Assembly: GCA_902621305.1 (NCBI GenBank)
Contig: CACNLM010000005.1
Coordinates: 38,748-102,747, forward strand
Reading direction: 5' to 3'
DNA from: an uncultured Alphaproteobacteria bacterium
GTDB taxonomy: Bacteria > Pseudomonadota > Alphaproteobacteria > HIMB59 > GCA-002718135
DNA: 64,000 nucleotides
Below are positions 35,014 through 48,801 of the stretch, in pieces. Positions within the stretch are counted from its first letter, which is position 1, and every line of letters starts with the position of its first letter. A model generated the notes under the pieces. The model did no database searches, was not told where the DNA came from, and saw only the letters and a program-made list of their open reading frames with translations. The position numbers and the translations under genes were made by a program.

Positions 35014-35440
35014 AATAGTTGTTGTCAGTGGAGGTTTTGACCCAATTCACAGTGGTCATATAAAATTAATCAAAGAAGCTGCTAAACATGGTGAAGTTGT
35101 AGTTTTGCTAAATTCTGATTTATGGCTTCAAAAAAAGAAGGGTAAGGAATTTCTTCCTTTTATTGAAAGAACTATAATTATGAATGAGTTAAAAAATGTT
35201 ATTGATGTTATAGAATTTGATGACGGAGATAAGACGTGCATCGATGGTCTTAAAAAGGTAAAAAATAAATATCCAAAATCAATTATTAAATTTGCAAATG
35301 GAGGTGATAGAAATAATAATACAACACCAGAATCAATATTCTGTGAAAAAAACAATATACAATTACTTTGGGGTATAGGTGGTGACAATAAATCAAATTC
35401 TAGTTCATGGATTTTACAAAAATGGAAAGAAGATAATTAA
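35006..35440 (+). CDS. Cytidylyltransferase-like nucleotidyltransferase
   Basis: A 144-residue protein of the HxGH nucleotidyltransferase superfamily. VVSGGFDPIHSGHIKLIKEA is the catalytic motif, and ERTIIMNELKNV resembles the ISSxxxR-type region of the glycerol-3-phosphate cytidylyltransferase/RfaE group. The substrate cannot be told from sequence; phosphosugar or glycerol phosphate are candidates. It is coupled to pyrE and its end overlaps the convergent pdxH by 4 nt. Confidence 0.75.
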   Translation: MREIVVVSGGFDPIHSGHIKLIKEAAKHGEVVVLLNSDLWLQKKKGKEFLPFIERTIIMNELKNVIDVIEFDDGDKTCIDGLKKVKNKYPKSIIKFANGGDRNNNTTPESIFCEKNNIQLLWGIGGDNKSNSSSWILQKWKEDN

Positions 35441-36042
35441 GGATATAATTTTCTTTTAACCCAACCATCATTTTCCATACGGAATTCAAGTCTGTCATGC
35501 AGTCTAAATGGCATATCTTGCCAAAATTCAATTAATATAGGTGCTACTAAGTAACCATTCCAATGTGAAGGTCTTGGTACATCATTATCTGAAAATTTTT
35601 TTTCAAACTCTTCTACTCTTTTAGTTAATGTCGATCTATCATCTAGTTCTTCAGACTGTAATGAAGCCCAAGCTCCTATTCTACTTCCTAGTGGCCTTGA
35701 ATTATAATATTCATCAGCTTCAGCGTTTGAAATTTGTGAAACATTACCTTCTATTCTTATTTGTCTTTGAAGTGTTTTCCAATGAAAATTTAAAGCTACA
35801 CTATCGTTGTTTTTAATTGCTCTACCTTTTTTGCTATTTGAATTTGTGTAAAAAACAAACCCTTTATCATCATATGATTTAAGTAAAACAATTCGCGAGC
35901 TGGGTTTGCCATCAGAAGATATAGTAGCAAGGTTCATAGCATTTGGGTCATTGATTTCACTTTTCTTTGCCTCTTCAAACCATTCTTGAAAAAGTTCAAT
36001 TGGTTTTTTATCAGAATTTATTAATTTTTGATTTGATTGCAT
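35437..36042 (-). CDS. pdxH: Pyridoxamine/pyridoxine 5'-phosphate oxidase
   Basis: A 201-residue FMN enzyme that makes pyridoxal phosphate. AMNLATISSDGKPSSRIVLLK, VFYTNSNSKKGRAI, NFHWKTLQRQIRIEG and YYNSRPLGSRIGAWAS are canonical. The C-terminal PFRLHDRLEFRM...WVKRKLYP signature is complete. It stands alone, divergent from fabI with 68 bases between the starts. Confidence 0.96.
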   Translation of the reverse strand: MQSNQKLINSDKKPIELFQEWFEEAKKSEINDPNAMNLATISSDGKPSSRIVLLKSYDDKGFVFYTNSNSKKGRAIKNNDSVALNFHWKTLQRQIRIEGNVSQISNAEADEYYNSRPLGSRIGAWASLQSEELDDRSTLTKRVEEFEKKFSDNDVPRPSHWNGYLVAPILIEFWQDMPFRLHDRLEFRMENDGWVKRKLYP

Positions 36043-36110
36043 ATTATAGATATGATTATTATTTTATAAGTATATATATCTATATTTATAAAAAAACACT
36101 GATTTACAAT

Positions 36111-36938
36111 ATGTTGATGCAAAATAGAAAAGGTCTGATTATGGGAGTGGCAAATGACAGATCTATTGCTTGGGGTATTGCGAAAAAATTAGCAGAACAG
36201 GGAGCAGAAATTGCACTTACTTATCAAGGAGAAGCTCTTAAGAAAAGAGTTCAGCCACTTGCAGAAGAAATAGGGTCTAACACTATTATTCCTTGTGATG
36301 TTTCAGATTCACAAAGTATGAATAACGTTTTTGAAACACTTAAAAATAAATGGGGTGAATTAGATTTTCTTGTTCATGGAATTGGTTTTTCCAACAAAGA
36401 AGAATTAAGAGGTAAATATTACAATACATCTTCTGATAATTTTAAACAAACTATGCATATATCATGTTATTCTTTTACAGAAGCTTGTAGACTAGCAGAA
36501 CCTTTAATGAATAATGGTGGATCAATTTTAACTTTAACATATTATGGATCAGAACAAGTTATGCCTCATTATAATGTTATGGGAGTTGCAAAAGCAGCTT
36601 TAGAGGCAAGTGTTAGATATTTAGCAGTTGATTTGGGAGAAAAAAATATAAGAGTTAATGCTATTAGTGCTGGGCCAATTAAAACTTTGGCAGCATCAGG
36701 GATAGGTGATTTTAGATTTATTCTAAAGTGGAACGAGCTTAATGCTCCACTTAAAAGAAATGTAAATCAGCAAGATGTTGGAAATTCTGCTTTGTATCTT
36801 TTAAGTGATCTTGGAAGTGCCGTTACTGGTGAGATACAACATGTCGATTGTGGCTATCATACTGTAGGAATGGTTGCAGTTGATGAGAGTGAAAGTGTTT
36901 CAGAATTATTAGGTGAATTTACAAATTCAAAAAAATGA
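36111..36938 (+). CDS. fabI: Enoyl-[acyl-carrier-protein] reductase FabI
   Basis: NADH-dependent enoyl-ACP reductase, last step of the fatty-acid elongation cycle. The track ORF begins at 35967 inside pdxH; I start at ATG 36111 ([27 protein letters not shown]), with a second ATG at 36117. This gives 275 residues. The Rossmann start, [13 protein letters not shown] and the catalytic Tyr-x6-Tyr-like region ([23 protein letters not shown]) are present. No clear SD is visible. It overlaps aroC by 4 nt. Confidence 0.94.
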   Translation: MLMQNRKGLIMGVANDRSIAWGIAKKLAEQGAEIALTYQGEALKKRVQPLAEEIGSNTIIPCDVSDSQSMNNVFETLKNKWGELDFLVHGIGFSNKEELRGKYYNTSSDNFKQTMHISCYSFTEACRLAEPLMNNGGSILTLTYYGSEQVMPHYNVMGVAKAALEASVRYLAVDLGEKNIRVNAISAGPIKTLAASGIGDFRFILKWNELNAPLKRNVNQQDVGNSALYLLSDLGSAVTGEIQHVDCGYHTVGMVAVDESESVSELLGEFTNSKK

Positions 36939-38005
36939 CTTCTAATTCAATAGGAAAAATCTTTAACTTTACCACATGGGGAGAAAGCCATGGCAAAGCT
37001 ATTGGTTGTGTTGTCGATGGAGTTCCATCAAACATAAATTTAACTGAAAAAGATATTCAACCCTATTTAGATAAAAGAAAACCTGGTCAATCAAAATTTA
37101 CAACTCAAAGAAAAGAAGAGGATAAAGTTGAAATACTATCTGGAACTTTTGAGGGAAAAACAACAGGTCATCCTATTTCTCTAATTATCTACAATCAAGA
37201 TCAGAGATCAAAAGATTATGGTGACATCAAAAGTAAATTTAGACCAGGTCATGCAGATTATACATATTGGAAAAAATATGGCATAAGAGATTATAGGGGT
37301 GGTGGTAGATCTAGTGCTAGAGAAACTGCAATGAGAGTAGCAGCAGGGGCAATAGCAAGAAAAATCATAAAAAATAAAATTAAAAATCAAGTTGTAATAA
37401 CAGGTGCATTAATTCAAATAGGTAATCATAAAATTAATTATGATAATTGGAATAATAATTTTATTCCAAAAAATAATTTTTGGAGTCCTGATAAAGAAAT
37501 TATTAAAATATGGGAAAACGAAATACAAACTGCGAGAAAATCTGGTTCCTCTTTAGGAGCAATAATTGAAATTAGAGTGAAAGGTTTGCCGGCTGGATTA
37601 GGAGAACCTATTTATGAAAAAATAGACTCTGATATTGCTAAGGCATTGATGTCTATTAATGCTGTTAAGGGAGTAGAAATGGGAAATGGATTTAGCAGTG
37701 TTTATGAAACTGGAATTTCTAATGTTGATGAAATGAGAATAAAAAATAAAAAACCTTTATTTCTTTCAAATAATAATGGTGGAGTTCTTGGAGGTATTAC
37801 AACGGGCCAAGAATTAATTACTAGATTTGTAGTAAAACCTACAAGCTCAATATTATCGCCTAAGAAAACAATTAATACAAAATTAAAAGAAACAACAATA
37901 TCTACTAAAGGTCGTCATGATCCATGTGTTGGTATAAGAGCTGTTCCTGTCGGTGAAGCAATGATTGCCACAGTTATAGCTGATCATTGTTTAAGATTTC
38001 TTTAA
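36935..38005 (+). CDS. aroC: Chorismate synthase
   Basis: A 356-residue FMN-dependent enzyme forming chorismate. [19 protein letters not shown] (signature 1), [40 protein letters not shown] (signature 2) and [21 protein letters not shown] (signature 3) are all visible. Coupled to fabI by an ATGA overlap. Its 3' end overlaps the convergent tlyA by 15 nt. Confidence 0.97.
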   Translation: MTSNSIGKIFNFTTWGESHGKAIGCVVDGVPSNINLTEKDIQPYLDKRKPGQSKFTTQRKEEDKVEILSGTFEGKTTGHPISLIIYNQDQRSKDYGDIKSKFRPGHADYTYWKKYGIRDYRGGGRSSARETAMRVAAGAIARKIIKNKIKNQVVITGALIQIGNHKINYDNWNNNFIPKNNFWSPDKEIIKIWENEIQTARKSGSSLGAIIEIRVKGLPAGLGEPIYEKIDSDIAKALMSINAVKGVEMGNGFSSVYETGISNVDEMRIKNKKPLFLSNNNGGVLGGITTGQELITRFVVKPTSSILSPKKTINTKLKETTISTKGRHDPCVGIRAVPVGEAMIATVIADHCLRFL

Positions 38006-38740
38006 AATACTATAAATCAAAAATTCTTTATTTCCTTTTGGTCCAGTTATTGGACTATCGACTAAACCAACAACTTCAGCCTTAATTGTTTTTTTAAACC
38101 AATTAGATATATCATTACATACTTGTTCATGAATCAATGGATCTTTCACAATACCTTTTTTCAAATTTATTTTATTAGTTTCAAATTGCGGCTTAATTAG
38201 TGAAATAATCTCAGCTTTACTTGATAAAAGCTTCAAGCTAGGTTCTATAACCTTTGTTAGACTAATGAAACTAACATCACAGACTACCAAATTAATTTTT
38301 TCATGAATTATTGAGTTATCTAAATATTTAGCATTAAAATTTTCTATACTGACAATTTTTTTTTCTTTTTTTAATTTTTCATGAAGTTGATTTGTACCAA
38401 CATCAATAGAATATATTTTTTTAGCGTTTTTTTTTAAAAGAACTTCTGTGAATCCACCAGTTGATGAACCGATATCTAGACAAATTTTATTTTCAATATC
38501 AATCTTAAAATGATCAATCGCTTTGAGTAATTTGAATGCACCTCTTGATACCCATGGAGGATGAAGTTGTTTAATTTTTATTTTTGAGTTTTCATTAAAA
38601 CTGTTACCACTTTTGGTAATAATTTTATCGTTTACATAAACTTGACCAGCCATTATCATAGATTGGGCTTTTGATTTAGTATCAGCTAAGTTTCTATCCA
38701 TTAAAAGCTGATCAAGTCTTATTTTTAGATTTTTTCTCAA
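37991..38740 (-). CDS. tlyA: TlyA-family rRNA methyltransferase/hemolysin
   Basis: A 249-residue protein with an N-terminal S4 RNA-binding domain ([31 protein letters not shown]) and an FtsJ-like methyltransferase domain ([53 protein letters not shown]). TlyA enzymes 2'-O-methylate cytidines in 16S/23S rRNA. In many alphaproteobacteria ispA and dxs lie between xseB and tlyA; here they are missing and xseB is nine bases upstream. Confidence 0.9.
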   Translation of the reverse strand: MRKNLKIRLDQLLMDRNLADTKSKAQSMIMAGQVYVNDKIITKSGNSFNENSKIKIKQLHPPWVSRGAFKLLKAIDHFKIDIENKICLDIGSSTGGFTEVLLKKNAKKIYSIDVGTNQLHEKLKKEKKIVSIENFNAKYLDNSIIHEKINLVVCDVSFISLTKVIEPSLKLLSSKAEIISLIKPQFETNKINLKKGIVKDPLIHEQVCNDISNWFKKTIKAEVVGLVDSPITGPKGNKEFLIYSILKKS

Positions 38741-38749
38741 ATTTGAAAA

Positions 38750-38968
38750 TTACTTAAAATCTTCTTTTGTGACTTTATTGTTTTCTTGCTTAATTTTTTT
38801 AATTTGGCTTTCAATACTTTTTAATTTTTCCTCGCATGCTTTTTTTAAATTCATTCCTTCTTCGTAAAGTTTTACAGATTCTTCTAGATCAACTTCACCA
38901 TTTTCTAATTTCTCTACAATAGACTCAAGTTTTTTTAAATTACTTTCAAAATTATTATCTTTATTCAT
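38750..38968 (-). CDS. xseB: Exodeoxyribonuclease VII small subunit
   Basis: A 72-residue helical protein with the XseB signature FESNLKKLESIVEKLENGEVDLEESVKLYEEGMNLKKACEEKL. It partners XseA (not in the window) in single-strand DNA degradation. The Lys-rich tail is normal. It overlaps the stop of the upstream DUF6476-like gene by 8 nt. Confidence 0.95.
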   Translation of the reverse strand: MNKDNNFESNLKKLESIVEKLENGEVDLEESVKLYEEGMNLKKACEEKLKSIESQIKKIKQENNKVTKEDFK

Positions 38969-39254
38969 TAGATGTATCTATTTTTGTAATATTTGATGTT
39001 TCTATATCATATATTAAAGCATAAACTTTATCATTACTTTTTATTGTAAACAAAATCCTATTATTATCAATCATATCTATATCTGTAATTTTGTGCCCTT
39101 TTTCTAAATTTAAATTGTAATCAATTAAATTTGTTTCTAAATTACTTTGTTTTTTTGTTGTTTTTATATACAAACCATAAACTAGAGCTAAAAAACAAAT
39201 AACAATTAATATACCTAAAAATATTACAATAAATTTAAGAATTTTTTGAGACAT
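38961..39254 (-). CDS. Small membrane-anchored protein, DUF6476-like
   Basis: A 97-residue protein with one N-terminal membrane helix (about residues 7-29) and a short extracytoplasmic domain with a beta-propeller-like blade (KVYALIYDIETSNITKID). Size, topology and its place beside rluD match the alphaproteobacterial DUF6476 proteins, but I cannot confirm by search. Its ATG shares the tetranucleotide CATG with the divergent rluD start. Confidence 0.6.
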   Translation of the reverse strand: MSQKILKFIVIFLGILIVICFLALVYGLYIKTTKKQSNLETNLIDYNLNLEKGHKITDIDMIDNNRILFTIKSNDKVYALIYDIETSNITKIDTSNE

Positions 39255-40224
39255 GAACGAATTCTATAATCTTAAATTAACTATAAATAAACAATTAAGT
39301 TCACAAAGATTAGATAAAGTGCTCGTTTCAAAATTGGAAGGATATTCAAGAACACAAATTAAAACTTTAATATTAAATGGTAATGTAAGTCTTGATGAAA
39401 AGGAAATAAAAGATCCATCTTACGTAACTAAAGAAAATGAAAATTACTTTATAAATATTATCTTGAAACAAGAAACAAAACATTCAGCCGAAAATATAGA
39501 CTTAAACATTATTTTTGAAGATGAAGATCTAATCGTTATAAATAAACCTCCAAATTTAGTGATGCATCCAGCTCCTGGAAATGAAAGTGGCACTCTTGTG
39601 AATGCTCTTATGCATTACACTAATAATCAACTAAGTAATTTAGATAATAATGCTAGACCAGGAATAGTCCATCGTTTAGATAAAGACACAAGTGGAATTC
39701 TTGTTGTTGCAAAAAATAATAATGTTCATATTAATTTAGCCAAACAATTCAAAGAACATACTATATCTCGAAGATATAAAGCAATAGTTTGGGGAACTCC
39801 TGGTAATCAATCAATTGAAGGGTACATAGAGAGAAATAAAAAAAATAGAAAAAAAATGAGTTTAAATAATAAGGGTTTTGGAAAATATTCTAAAACCGAT
39901 ATTAAATTAGAAAAAACTTTTGGTATTGCCAGTATAGTTGACTGTCATTTACATACTGGAAGAACGCATCAAATTAGACTTCATTTAACTTCTAAAAATT
40001 CTCCAATCATTGGTGATAAGATTTATGGAAAAAGTAAAATTAATCAATTTGGAAAAGATAAAAATACATTTAATAAATTCATGATTTTAAAAAATTTTGA
40101 GAGACAAGCATTACATGCCTATCATCTAGGTTTTGATCATCCAACATCAAAAAAAAGGATGAATTTTGATATTGAAATTCCTGAAGATTTTAAGAATTTA
40201 ATAGAATTATTGCTTAAATATTAA
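39253..40224 (+). CDS. rluD: Ribosomal large subunit pseudouridine synthase, RluD type
   Basis: A 323-residue protein with an N-terminal S4 domain (QRLDKVLVSKLEGYSRTQIKTLILNGNVSL) and the catalytic domain with VINKPPNLVMHPAPGN and HRLDKDTSGILVVAKNN, which holds the catalytic Asp. RTHQIRLHLTSKNSPIIGDKIYG follows. RluD modifies helix 69 of 23S rRNA; RluC is the main alternative. No other start fits, so its ATG does overlap the divergent gene's ATG. rpoH follows 30 bases later. Confidence 0.92.
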   Translation: MNEFYNLKLTINKQLSSQRLDKVLVSKLEGYSRTQIKTLILNGNVSLDEKEIKDPSYVTKENENYFINIILKQETKHSAENIDLNIIFEDEDLIVINKPPNLVMHPAPGNESGTLVNALMHYTNNQLSNLDNNARPGIVHRLDKDTSGILVVAKNNNVHINLAKQFKEHTISRRYKAIVWGTPGNQSIEGYIERNKKNRKKMSLNNKGFGKYSKTDIKLEKTFGIASIVDCHLHTGRTHQIRLHLTSKNSPIIGDKIYGKSKINQFGKDKNTFNKFMILKNFERQALHAYHLGFDHPTSKKRMNFDIEIPEDFKNLIELLLKY

Positions 40225-40254
40225 ATTATATTTTATTTGTGGTATAGGCGTATT

Positions 40255-43482
<3,228 letters not shown>

Positions 43483-43490
<8 letters not shown>

Positions 43491-44838
43491 GATAAGGCCT
43501 TACCAATTTTTTTATTTCTAGAGATTTCTTTTTAACCTCAGTAACTTCTTGCCCTTCGACTAGTATTCTAACTAATGGTTCAGTTCCAGATAACCTAACA
43601 AGAGATCTGATTTTTTTATTATTATATAGTTTATCATTTTTTAACTTATCAAGAATTTTTAATAGTTTGGTATTCTTTGTTTTATAACTTAAGTTAATTT
43701 TTTCTTGGGCAAAGTCATTGTACAAATCAAAAAGTTTGCTCGCCTTATTTTTATTTGATATCAAAATTTCAGTGATTTTTAGAGCTGCCAAAATTCCATC
43801 ACCAGTATTAGAATGTTCTGACAATATTATATGTCCTGATTGTTCCCCACCTATCATTGATTTGGATTTTTTCATTTGATTTATAACGTTTATATCTCCA
43901 ACAGATGTTCGCTTAATCTTTAATTTTAATTTATTTGTGAGATAATTTTCTAATCCCATATTAGACATGACCGTTATAATAACATCATGTTGGTTGGATT
44001 TTTTCTGAGGTTTTCCATAACTTTTACATAGCAATCCTATAATTTTATCACCATCAACTTCTTTTCCTTCTTCATCTACAACTATTAACCTATCTCCATC
44101 ACCATCAAATGCAAATCCAATATCTGCCTTTTCTTTTATAACATTTTGTGAAAGTGATTTAACGTCAACTGCGCCACAATTTTTATTAATATTTAAACCA
44201 TCAGGATTATTATTTATGGCAATTACATTATGACCTAATTCCCAAAATAAATTTGGAGCTATATTGTATGTAGCTCCATTCGCACAATCTAAAACAATTT
44301 TTAATTTTTTCTTGGATGACGTTTTATTTAAAGTACTCTTTAAAAATTCTGAGTACCTACCTGAGGCATCCTCCAATCTTCTTGCATTCCCAGATACAAA
44401 TGTGTTGTTTGAAATTTTAGAATATTTTTTATTATCTAAAACTATATTTTCAACCTTTTGTTCTATTAATGAGCTTAGTTTTGTTCCAGTACTATCAAAA
44501 AATTTAAGTCCGTTATATTCATATGTATTATGAGAAGCTGTAATCATTACGCCGATATCAGCTCGTAAAGTTTTAATCATCAATGGTACAGCAGGTGTAG
44601 GAAGTGGACCAACTAAAATTACATCCATGCCCATAGAAATAAATCCAGCTGTAACAAGAGGCTCGTATAAATAACCAGATAATCTTGTATCTTTACAGAT
44701 GACAACCCTGCTATTTTTAGAATTTTTCTTTTTGAGAAGAAATGCAACTGTCTTTGATATTTTTAGACAGGTTTCTGCAGAAAGAGGTTCTTTATTAACT
44801 AAGCACCGTATACCATCGGTACCAAAAATTTTAGACAT
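43483..44838 (-). CDS. glmM: Phosphoglucosamine mutase
   Basis: A 451-residue enzyme giving glucosamine-1-phosphate for peptidoglycan and LPS. IFGTDGIRCLVN starts the protein, the phosphoserine loop is VMITASHNTYEYNGLKFF (about residue 100), the metal loop is FDGDGDRLIVVD, and the sugar loop is GGEQSGHIIL; RLSGTEPLVRILVEG binds phosphate. It sits between ftsH and hisZ in the envelope operon. Confidence 0.96.
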
Positions 44839-44882
44839 TTAGGTCTTTTATTCAAAAAAATAAGTAAAGTGAAGTATTTAAA

Positions 44883-46787
44883 TTAATTAGCTGTTGCAGA
44901 AGCTGATCCACCAGTTTTAGGAACAGATGGCGATGTTTTTGGAGGAGTATTATCGACATCATTACCAAATTCATCCCTTGAAGGCTTAATACCATTCAAT
45001 AAGTCTTTTATCTCATCACCTGTAAGTGTCTCATATTCGAGTAGACCTTTAGCTATAATATGTAACTGATCAATATTATCATTAATAATCTTTCTTGCTT
45101 TAGTTTTAGCTTCTTCAATTAGACGCTTCACTTCTTCATCAATAAGTTGGGCTGTATCGTCAGATAGATTTTTAGATTGTGTAACAGAGTGACCTAGAAA
45201 TACTTCTTCTTGATTGTTTGTATACCTTATAAACCCTAATTTATCACTAAATCCACATTCAGTAACCATCCTTCTAGCTAGATTAGTTGCCATTTGAATA
45301 TCACCTACTGCTCCTGTTGCAACCTTATCTTTACCAAAAATAATTTCTTCAGAAATTCTAGCAGCGACCATTTCAACTAATTGTGCCTCAAGCTGATCTT
45401 TTCTTTGGTGAACTTTATCTTTCTCGGGAACTGACATTACATATCCAAGTGCTCTGCCTGTTGGAATTATTGAGCTTTTATATATAGGATCTGATTCCTT
45501 ACAGTGAATATTTGCAAGAGCATGTCCGGCTTCATGATATGCTGTTATTTCCTTGTCTTCTTTAGTCATTACCATAGATCTTCTCTCTGAGCCTAACATT
45601 ACTTTATCTTTGGCATATTCAAAATCTTCTAATGTAACCATTCTTTTGTTTTTTCTAGCAGCCATTAAAGCCGCTTCATTAACTAGATTTGCTAGATCAG
45701 CTCCTGAAAATCCTGGTGTTCCTCTTGCTATAATTTTTGTGTCGAATTTAGGAGAAACTTTAATTTTTTTTATGTGTACTTTTAAAATTTTGTCACGGCC
45801 AAGTATATCTGGATTTGAAACTGTGACTTGTCTATCAAATCTTCCTGGTCTTAATAAAGCAGGGTCTAAAACATCAGGTCTGTTTGTTGCAGCAACAATT
45901 ATAACTCCCGCATTTGCCTCAAAACCATCCATTTCAACAAGAAGTTGGTTAAGTGTTTGCTCACGTTCATCATTACCACCACCAAGACCAGCACCTCTAT
46001 GACGACCAACTGCATCAATTTCATCAATGAATATTATACAAGGAGCATTTTTCTTTCCTTGTTCGAACATGTCTCTGACTCTACTTGCTCCAACACCAAC
46101 AAACATTTCAACGAAGTCAGAACCAGAAATAGAAAAGAAAGGAACATTAGCTTCGCCTGCAATTGCTCTTGCGAGTAATGTCTTTCCTGTACCTGGAGGT
46201 CCAACTAAAAGAGCACCTCTTGGAATTTTTCCACCTAATCTAGAAAACTTTGAAGGATCTTTTAAAAACTCAACAACTTCTTCTAATTCTTGTTTAGCTT
46301 CATCAATACCTGCTACATCGTCAAATGTAACTTTTCCAACTGCTTCATTTAATAATTTGGCTTTAGATTTACCAAAACCCATTGCTTTTCCGCCACCACC
46401 TTGCATTTGACGCATAAAAAAGATCCATACTCCAATTAAAAGCAGCATTGGGAACCATGACAATAATACACTTAGAAGTGGATGCATTGAACGCTCTGAT
46501 GGTTCAGCTGTTATCTTAACACCATTTTCATTTAACTTATCGACAAGATTTGGATAATTTGGAGCGTAGGTACTAAAAGAACGACCATCATCGAGGAAGC
46601 CAGTTACCATATTTCCACTTATATTTACCTCAGAGACGTTTCCACTTTCAGTAGCTGCAATAAAATCAGAAAAGGATATTTTTGAACTATTTCTATTGTT
46701 GGAACTTCCTTGGAAAAGATTGAAGAGAACGATTAAGAGCAATCCAATTATAATCCATAATACAACGTTTTTACTGATGTTTTTCAT
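44883..46787 (-). CDS. ftsH: ATP-dependent zinc metalloprotease FtsH
   Basis: Membrane AAA+ protease degrading RpoH, LpxC and misfolded membrane proteins. The ORF track begins at 46823, but [22 protein letters not shown] from 46787 is the normal start (634 residues). Two membrane helices flank a periplasmic domain. Walker A GPPGTGKT, Walker [13 protein letters not shown], the second region of homology [19 protein letters not shown] and the zinc site HEAGH are intact. rpoH, a likely substrate, lies 4-6 kb away. Confidence 0.97.
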   Translation of the reverse strand: MKNISKNVVLWIIIGLLLIVLFNLFQGSSNNRNSSKISFSDFIAATESGNVSEVNISGNMVTGFLDDGRSFSTYAPNYPNLVDKLNENGVKITAEPSERSMHPLLSVLLSWFPMLLLIGVWIFFMRQMQGGGGKAMGFGKSKAKLLNEAVGKVTFDDVAGIDEAKQELEEVVEFLKDPSKFSRLGGKIPRGALLVGPPGTGKTLLARAIAGEANVPFFSISGSDFVEMFVGVGASRVRDMFEQGKKNAPCIIFIDEIDAVGRHRGAGLGGGNDEREQTLNQLLVEMDGFEANAGVIIVAATNRPDVLDPALLRPGRFDRQVTVSNPDILGRDKILKVHIKKIKVSPKFDTKIIARGTPGFSGADLANLVNEAALMAARKNKRMVTLEDFEYAKDKVMLGSERRSMVMTKEDKEITAYHEAGHALANIHCKESDPIYKSSIIPTGRALGYVMSVPEKDKVHQRKDQLEAQLVEMVAARISEEIIFGKDKVATGAVGDIQMATNLARRMVTECGFSDKLGFIRYTNNQEEVFLGHSVTQSKNLSDDTAQLIDEEVKRLIEEAKTKARKIINDNIDQLHIIAKGLLEYETLTGDEIKDLLNGIKPSRDEFGNDVDNTPPKTSPSVPKTGGSASATAN

Positions 46788-46847
46788 CTTCTTATTACAT
46801 AGGAATTTATTATAAAAACACAATAGTTTTGTAGAAAATTAAACAAA

Positions 46848-47810
46848 TTATCTTGAAAATGTAAGAAAAACATCATTTTTTTTAACAATCATGCCTCTGA
46901 TATTAAAATATTTAAAATTTAATTTCTTGATTTCAGTTAATAAGATTCTGGTTTTTTTTGATCGGGGAGCGTAAGATTGATAAAATAAAAATTGATATAT
47001 TCTTCTTATGATATTTTCAGCAGTAATCTCATTTAAATTTCTTATATTATGAAGACTAACAACAATTTTTTTTCTATCAATCTTAACAATATTTTTGAGA
47101 AGTATCTCATATATCATTTGAATAAAATATGGTGAATAAAAAAGTATGTTATCAAAATCTTTATTTATTTCCTTAATTGTCTTTTGATCAGAATTTTCAA
47201 GGAAACTTCTTATTTGAGGACGAGTATAATCTAAATTTAAATTTGTAGGATCATTGATGTACTGTATCTTATTTTTCATATTGTAATTTAATAATGTTTT
47301 TTTAGAAAAATTTAAAAGCGGTCTAATTATGCAAACTTTATTGTAAAGTGAAAGTTCAGACATTGATTTTAAACCATAAAAGTCACTGCCAGCGATTTTT
47401 CTATTTAAAAAAGTTTCTAAGTTATCATTTTTCTGATGTGCAACAAATAAATGCAAAATATTATTTTTAATACAAAAATCTGTAAGTAAATTATAACGGT
47501 TATTTCTAGCCTCACTCATATTTTTCTTACTCACATCGTCTTTATGTACAGATAAAATTTGAGATTTAATATTATTATTATCCAAGTAGGTAGAAATATA
47601 TTTTGCTTCTTCTTTAGAATTTTTTCTAATACGATGATCTACAATTAAAGCCAATATGTTCCCATTTTTGTATTTTATAAAAGCATTTACAAGGAATAAT
47701 AATGACATACTATCTGGACCACCAGAAACTGCCACTGCGACTGAAGGTTTTTTTTCAAAAGTATATTTTTTTTCTATGTTTTTAATGAATTCTTTATTTG
47801 TAAGCTTCAT
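46848..47810 (-). CDS. tilS: tRNA(Ile)-lysidine synthetase
   Basis: A 320-residue N-type ATP pyrophosphatase that makes lysidine at C34 of tRNA-Ile(CAT). The PP-loop is VAVSGGPDSMSLLFL; LIVDHRIRKNS and HQKNDNLETFLNR follow. It is short: the C-terminal domains of longer TilS proteins are absent, as in many AT-rich genomes. It overlaps the cpoB stop by 4 nt. Confidence 0.93.
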   Translation of the reverse strand: MKLTNKEFIKNIEKKYTFEKKPSVAVAVSGGPDSMSLLFLVNAFIKYKNGNILALIVDHRIRKNSKEEAKYISTYLDNNNIKSQILSVHKDDVSKKNMSEARNNRYNLLTDFCIKNNILHLFVAHQKNDNLETFLNRKIAGSDFYGLKSMSELSLYNKVCIIRPLLNFSKKTLLNYNMKNKIQYINDPTNLNLDYTRPQIRSFLENSDQKTIKEINKDFDNILFYSPYFIQMIYEILLKNIVKIDRKKIVVSLHNIRNLNEITAENIIRRIYQFLFYQSYAPRSKKTRILLTEIKKLNFKYFNIRGMIVKKNDVFLTFSR

Positions 47811-48724
47811 TCATTATTTTCTAAACAATTATACTCAACAATTTGTTTTTTGGTTTGAGGAATTATTTTATTTTTTGGAAAATCAATAATTAATTTTTCC
47901 ATAGTTTTACAAGCCTCAGTAGTTTTTTCGACTTGGTGTAATGACTGAGAAAGTTTGAAAAGCATTTCTGCAGCTTTAATACTATCTGGAAATTTTTGGA
48001 AACCTTCTGCAAATATAAGTGCTGCTTCTCTATAATTTTTTTCTAGAATATATAATTCTCCAAGCCAATAATGTGCTGAACCTGATAGTTGATTATCAGG
48101 ATTGTCTGAAATAAACTGTTCGAATGAAGATTTTGCATCCTGCCATTTTTTATTTCTAATATTATCAAATGCTTCTTGGAATTGATCTTCAGGTGATAAG
48201 ACCTCTTCTTTTTCATTAGAATTTACTTCCTGATCTTCAGATATACCTTCTTCATTTGTATCATTTGTGTTTTTTGAAATATTTAATGTTCCAAGTGTAT
48301 TTTCAGTTTCAATATCACTTAAAGTATTGCTTTTAACTTCAGAACCATCTTGTGAAGCTTCATCAATATTTACTTCAACATTATTTAAAGGAACTGATTG
48401 GAAATTATTAATAACTAATTCTAAATTTTCTAATTTATTGAAAATATCGTCTAATTGAAAATACAATTCTTCTAAATTAGAAGTTAAATTTTTTATATCA
48501 TTTTCAATATCATATATTCGTAAATCGATAGCAGAAAGATTTTTAACAAAATCATTATTTGTTCCACTTGATTGATTTGATGAATTTGAAAATACTTCTT
48601 TGGAAAGATCTGAGACTTCTCTTTGTAATCTCTCTAATTGTTGGGAGATTGTAAGATCACTTTCATTAGAGATAGCACAGCTTGAAAAAAATAAAATTAA
48701 AACTGTGAGTATGTATTTAAACAT
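47807..48724 (-). CDS. cpoB: Tol-Pal cell division coordinator CpoB (YbgF)
   Basis: A 305-residue envelope protein. The N-terminal signal ends FFSSC, which may be a lipobox. A coiled coil (about residues 27-115), an acidic linker and C-terminal TPR repeats (WQDAKSSFEQFISDNPDNQLSGSAHYWLGELYI) follow. It coordinates outer-membrane constriction with septal peptidoglycan synthesis. Although next to pal, a terminator lies between, so it heads its own operon with tilS and ftsH. Confidence 0.88.
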   Translation of the reverse strand: MFKYILTVLILFFSSCAISNESDLTISQQLERLQREVSDLSKEVFSNSSNQSSGTNNDFVKNLSAIDLRIYDIENDIKNLTSNLEELYFQLDDIFNKLENLELVINNFQSVPLNNVEVNIDEASQDGSEVKSNTLSDIETENTLGTLNISKNTNDTNEEGISEDQEVNSNEKEEVLSPEDQFQEAFDNIRNKKWQDAKSSFEQFISDNPDNQLSGSAHYWLGELYILEKNYREAALIFAEGFQKFPDSIKAAEMLFKLSQSLHQVEKTTEACKTMEKLIIDFPKNKIIPQTKKQIVEYNCLENNE

Positions 48725-48750
48725 TAACTGATTTTAATTTCTAATTGAGA

Positions 48751-48782
48751 TAAAAATGTGGCGCTATATTTCTATAGCGCCA
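48751..48782 (-). terminator. Intrinsic terminator after pal
   Basis: On the minus strand TGGCGCTATA, a GAAA tetraloop and TATAGCGCCA form a perfect 10-bp stem, followed by CATTTTTA. It lies 20 bases after the pal stop. It is the clearest rho-independent terminator in the window and separates tolQRAB-pal from cpoB. Confidence 0.85.
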
Positions 48783-48801
48783 AAGTATTAAGGAATAGTA
48801 A

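Noticed and set aside
36070-36095. TATATATATC tract as a repeat element
   Set aside because: It is a short AT-rich run of the kind expected in a 30% GC promoter gap; no repeated unit of note elsewhere.
35967-36110. Upstream extension of the fabI ORF into pdxH
   Set aside because: The extra 48 residues (with YYRYDYYFISIYIYIYKK) are low-complexity, lie over the pdxH start and an AT-repeat promoter region, and are not part of FabI.
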